From Christensenella sp. UBA4263 (lineage in GTDB: Bacteria > Bacillota > Clostridia > Christensenellales > Aristaeellaceae): a stretch of DNA of 5,064 bases. Every line of letters starts with the position of its first letter. Within the stretch, counting starts at the first letter, position 1. This document shows, one piece after another, positions 4,219 through 5,064 of this stretch. The notes under the pieces were generated by a model. That model did no database searches, was not told the DNA's origin, and saw only the letters and a program-made list of their open reading frames with translations. The position numbers were made by a program, and so were the translations under genes. The stretch covers positions 69,729-74,792 of the forward strand of contig DGWH01000131.1 in NCBI GenBank assembly GCA_002395225.1, written 5' to 3'.

Positions 4219-4671
4219 TTATACACCGCAGGGATAATCTTCCAGATTAAGAGGCTGTGGCTTTGCCTGGTCAATCAGCTGCTGCAGGGACACTGATTCC
4301 AGATAGTCCCGAACCACTTTTTCAAGTCCCTGCCATGCCGGCAGCGTGATGCAGAAATCGCATCTGGCACATTCATTCACGGGCCTCTGCGTACAGGCAA
4401 CAGCATGAAGCGGTCCCTCTATGAGACAGATGATCTGCCACAGAGTGATATCCTTCGGCGGTATCAGCAGCCGGTATCCACCGTTTTTCCCCCGGCGTAT
4501 CCCCAGAATCCCTGCTGAGGCAAGGGGCGCTGTAAAAGCTTCCATGTATTTTTTTGAAATCTGCTGGCGTCTGGCCACATCTCTCATGGTTACATATCCG
4601 TCTTCGCCCTGGTAAAGGGCAATATCAATCAGCATACGCGCGGCATATCTGCCCTTTGTCGAAATCAGCAT
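4219..4671 (-). CDS. Rrf2-family transcriptional regulator with cysteine cluster
   Basis: The product has 150 residues, typical for Rrf2. The start at 4671 is chosen because GGAGGTGAG (4675-4683) lies just before it and the longer frame would begin on the -35 box. MLISTKGRYAARMLIDIALY opens the winged-helix domain. The recognition helix is near residues 27-45 (VTMRDVARRQQISKKYMEAF), and the wing reads GIRRGKNGGYRL (57-68). Cys93, Cys101 and Cys107 form the C-x7-C-x5-C pattern of many Rrf2 proteins thought to hold an Fe-S cluster, and Cys104 is an extra cysteine between them. Known relatives are IscR (Fe-S), NsrR (NO) and CymR (cysteine, Bacillus). The convergent neighbour metY and the cysteine synthase gene favour a sulfur or redox role, but CymR lacks this cluster, so the subfamily is open. 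It probably acts as a dimer on dyads such as 267-287. Confidence 0.92.
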   Translation of the reverse strand: MLISTKGRYAARMLIDIALYQGEDGYVTMRDVARRQQISKKYMEAFTAPLASAGILGIRRGKNGGYRLLIPPKDITLWQIICLIEGPLHAVACTQRPVNECARCDFCITLPAWQGLEKVVRDYLESVSLQQLIDQAKPQPLNLEDYPCGV

Positions 4672-4696
4672 CCACTCACCTCCGTCTTGTATGTTT

Positions 4697-4725
4697 ATTA
4701 TACCGTCTGAATCTTCTTTCGTCAA
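4697..4725 (-). promoter_or_regulatory. Promoter of the rrf2 gene
   Basis: On the minus strand, TTGACG (4725-4720), 17 bases and a perfect TATAAT (4702-4697) predict a start near 4690 and a very short leader of about 20 bases. I see no dyad like the one at 267-287 here, so autoregulation is not evident. Confidence 0.85.
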
Positions 4726-4815
4726 ATAAGGCTCTTCTGCAGAGGTTTTACATGATTATTTTTCGGGATGGAAACGTCTCTATCCGGCACTTATCTACCG
4801 GACATTTGATCCAAA
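4726..4815. other. Spacer between the small peptide gene and the rrf2 promoter
   Basis: CTCT-TCTGC-AGAG (near 4732-4745) and a CCGG-containing inverted repeat (near 4784-4803) give only weak hairpins. Neither has a good T-run for the minus strand, so read-through from the small gene into rrf2 is possible. Confidence 0.4.
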
Positions 4816-4911
4816 TTATGTGCGATACCTTTTGGTCTCAATTTCCACTGCCGGTACTGCAAGCACCAACATCATCAAGAGACCCAGAATCATCAAAACC
4901 CATTTTTTCAT
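4816..4911 (-). CDS. 31-residue hydrophobic small protein (single membrane segment or signal-peptide-like)
   Basis: AGAAGGAGGG lies about 8 bases upstream of the ATG at 4911, one of the better ribosome sites in the window. The product starts MKKWVLMILGLLMMLVLAV, a positively charged N-terminus followed by about 16 hydrophobic residues, and ends PAVEIETKRYRT. This fits a small inner-membrane protein; the tail is short and charged. A signal peptide with a very short mature part is another reading, and small type I toxins have a similar layout but I see no antisense antitoxin signature. It is co-oriented with rrf2, 144 bases upstream of that gene's start. No clear promoter lies between it and the minus-strand terminator at 4954-5000, so it may be expressed by read-through. 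I do not recognise a family. Confidence 0.5.
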   Translation of the reverse strand: MKKWVLMILGLLMMLVLAVPAVEIETKRYRT

Positions 4912-4953
4912 GGAATACACCCTCCTTCTAATCGCTCTCGTTTCCGATCAGAC

Positions 4954-5000
4954 AAAAAATGACGCACAGCATCCCGGTTACCCGGAAGCGCCATGCGTCA
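4954..5000 (-). terminator. Minus-strand Rho-independent terminator or attenuator
   Basis: On the minus strand TGACGCA (5000-4994) pairs with TGCGTCA (4966-4960), an inner CCGG/CCGG can stack, and six T residues follow (4959-4954). It would stop leftward transcripts 43 bases before the 31-residue ORF. It is either the end of a leftward gene beyond the window or an attenuator for the small gene. Confidence 0.7.
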
Positions 5001-5013
5001 GGGAGCCCATTCT

Positions 5014-5064
5014 ATGAAGTTCAAAAAGGGCAGACTTATCCTGCTCTGCTCTGCTCTGCTCTGC
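5014..5064 (+). CDS. Start of a probable exported protein or lipoprotein; pentanucleotide repeat in the signal peptide (3' truncated)
   Basis: ATG 5014 follows GGGAG (5001-5005) by 8 bases. The visible 17 residues are MKFKKGRL then ILLCSALLC: three lysines and an arginine, then a hydrophobic core, as expected of a signal peptide or first membrane segment. The core is coded by (CTGCT) units that read LLCSA in this frame. Because the unit is five bases, gain or loss of one unit shifts the frame, as in phase-variable genes such as neisserial opa. No convincing promoter is visible upstream. A leftward gene reading AEQSR repeats across the same DNA and stopping at TGA 5000-4998, right at the terminator, is a serious alternative. 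Confidence 0.4.
   Translation, partial: MKFKKGRLILLCSALLC
5041..5064. repeat. (CTGCT)n pentanucleotide microsatellite reaching the window edge
   Basis: There are 4.8 perfect units in 24 bases, starting at 5041 and cut by the end of the window. Total copy number is unknown. Confidence 0.9.

Noticed and set aside
4672..4725. N-terminal extension of the Rrf2 protein to ATG 4725
   Set aside because: It overlaps the -35/-10 promoter elements; the RBS and the family's usual N-terminus (MLISTKGRYA) fix the start at 4671.
5041..5064. CRISPR or assembly artefact explanation for the terminal repeat
   Set aside because: The unit is only 5 bp with no spacers, so it is not CRISPR. An assembly break at a microsatellite is possible but cannot be judged from one window.

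Overview
The window suggests a mid-GC Firmicute, possibly Clostridia or Negativicutes. The reasons are the very strong AAGGAGG-type ribosome binding sites, classic sigma-70/sigma-A promoters, short U-tailed terminators and an Rrf2-type regulator beside sulfur genes. I cannot name the organism. Most of the window is a cysteine/methionine biosynthesis locus whose untranslated leaders carry more signal than usual.

Layout. Positions 1-161 hold the 3' end of a repeat-rich, Pro/Glu/Asn/Thr-rich protein, closed by a strong terminator (165-199). A clean promoter with an overlapping dyad (267-301) then starts a long leader. The leader holds a structured element, a 24-residue Cys-rich peptide (481-555), a hairpin over its Cys codons and two successive terminators (580-619, 634-679). 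Next come a carboxymuconolactone decarboxylase/AhpD-like protein (773-1279) and a CysK/MccA-type PLP enzyme (1475-2386). Each of these two genes is preceded by another copy of the same leader element, whose core is a 5-bp stem and a GCGCAGC loop. A second promoter (2486-2515) starts the leader of an O-acetylhomoserine sulfhydrylase gene (metY, 2778-4082). That leader contains a 22-codon upstream ORF that runs into a nearly complete tRNA-Cys-like cloverleaf (2600-2671), and a 10-bp helix can enclose the cloverleaf. metY ends at a strong terminator (4177-4215). A convergent rrf2 gene (4219-4671) with four clustered cysteines follows, then a 31-residue hydrophobic peptide gene (4816-4911, minus) and a minus-strand terminator. 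A probable signal-peptide gene runs off the right edge; it contains a (CTGCT)n repeat.

How the parts may work together (inference). The two PLP enzymes make cysteine (or cystathionine) and homocysteine. The Rrf2 protein is a candidate transcriptional regulator of the two promoters. The RNA leaders look built to sense cysteine or tRNA-Cys status: Cys codons before a terminator in the first leader, a loop with GCA in the anticodon position in the repeated element, and a tRNA-Cys-like body in the metY leader. The metY leader is the best candidate for an undescribed system. No T-box or S-box consensus was recognised.
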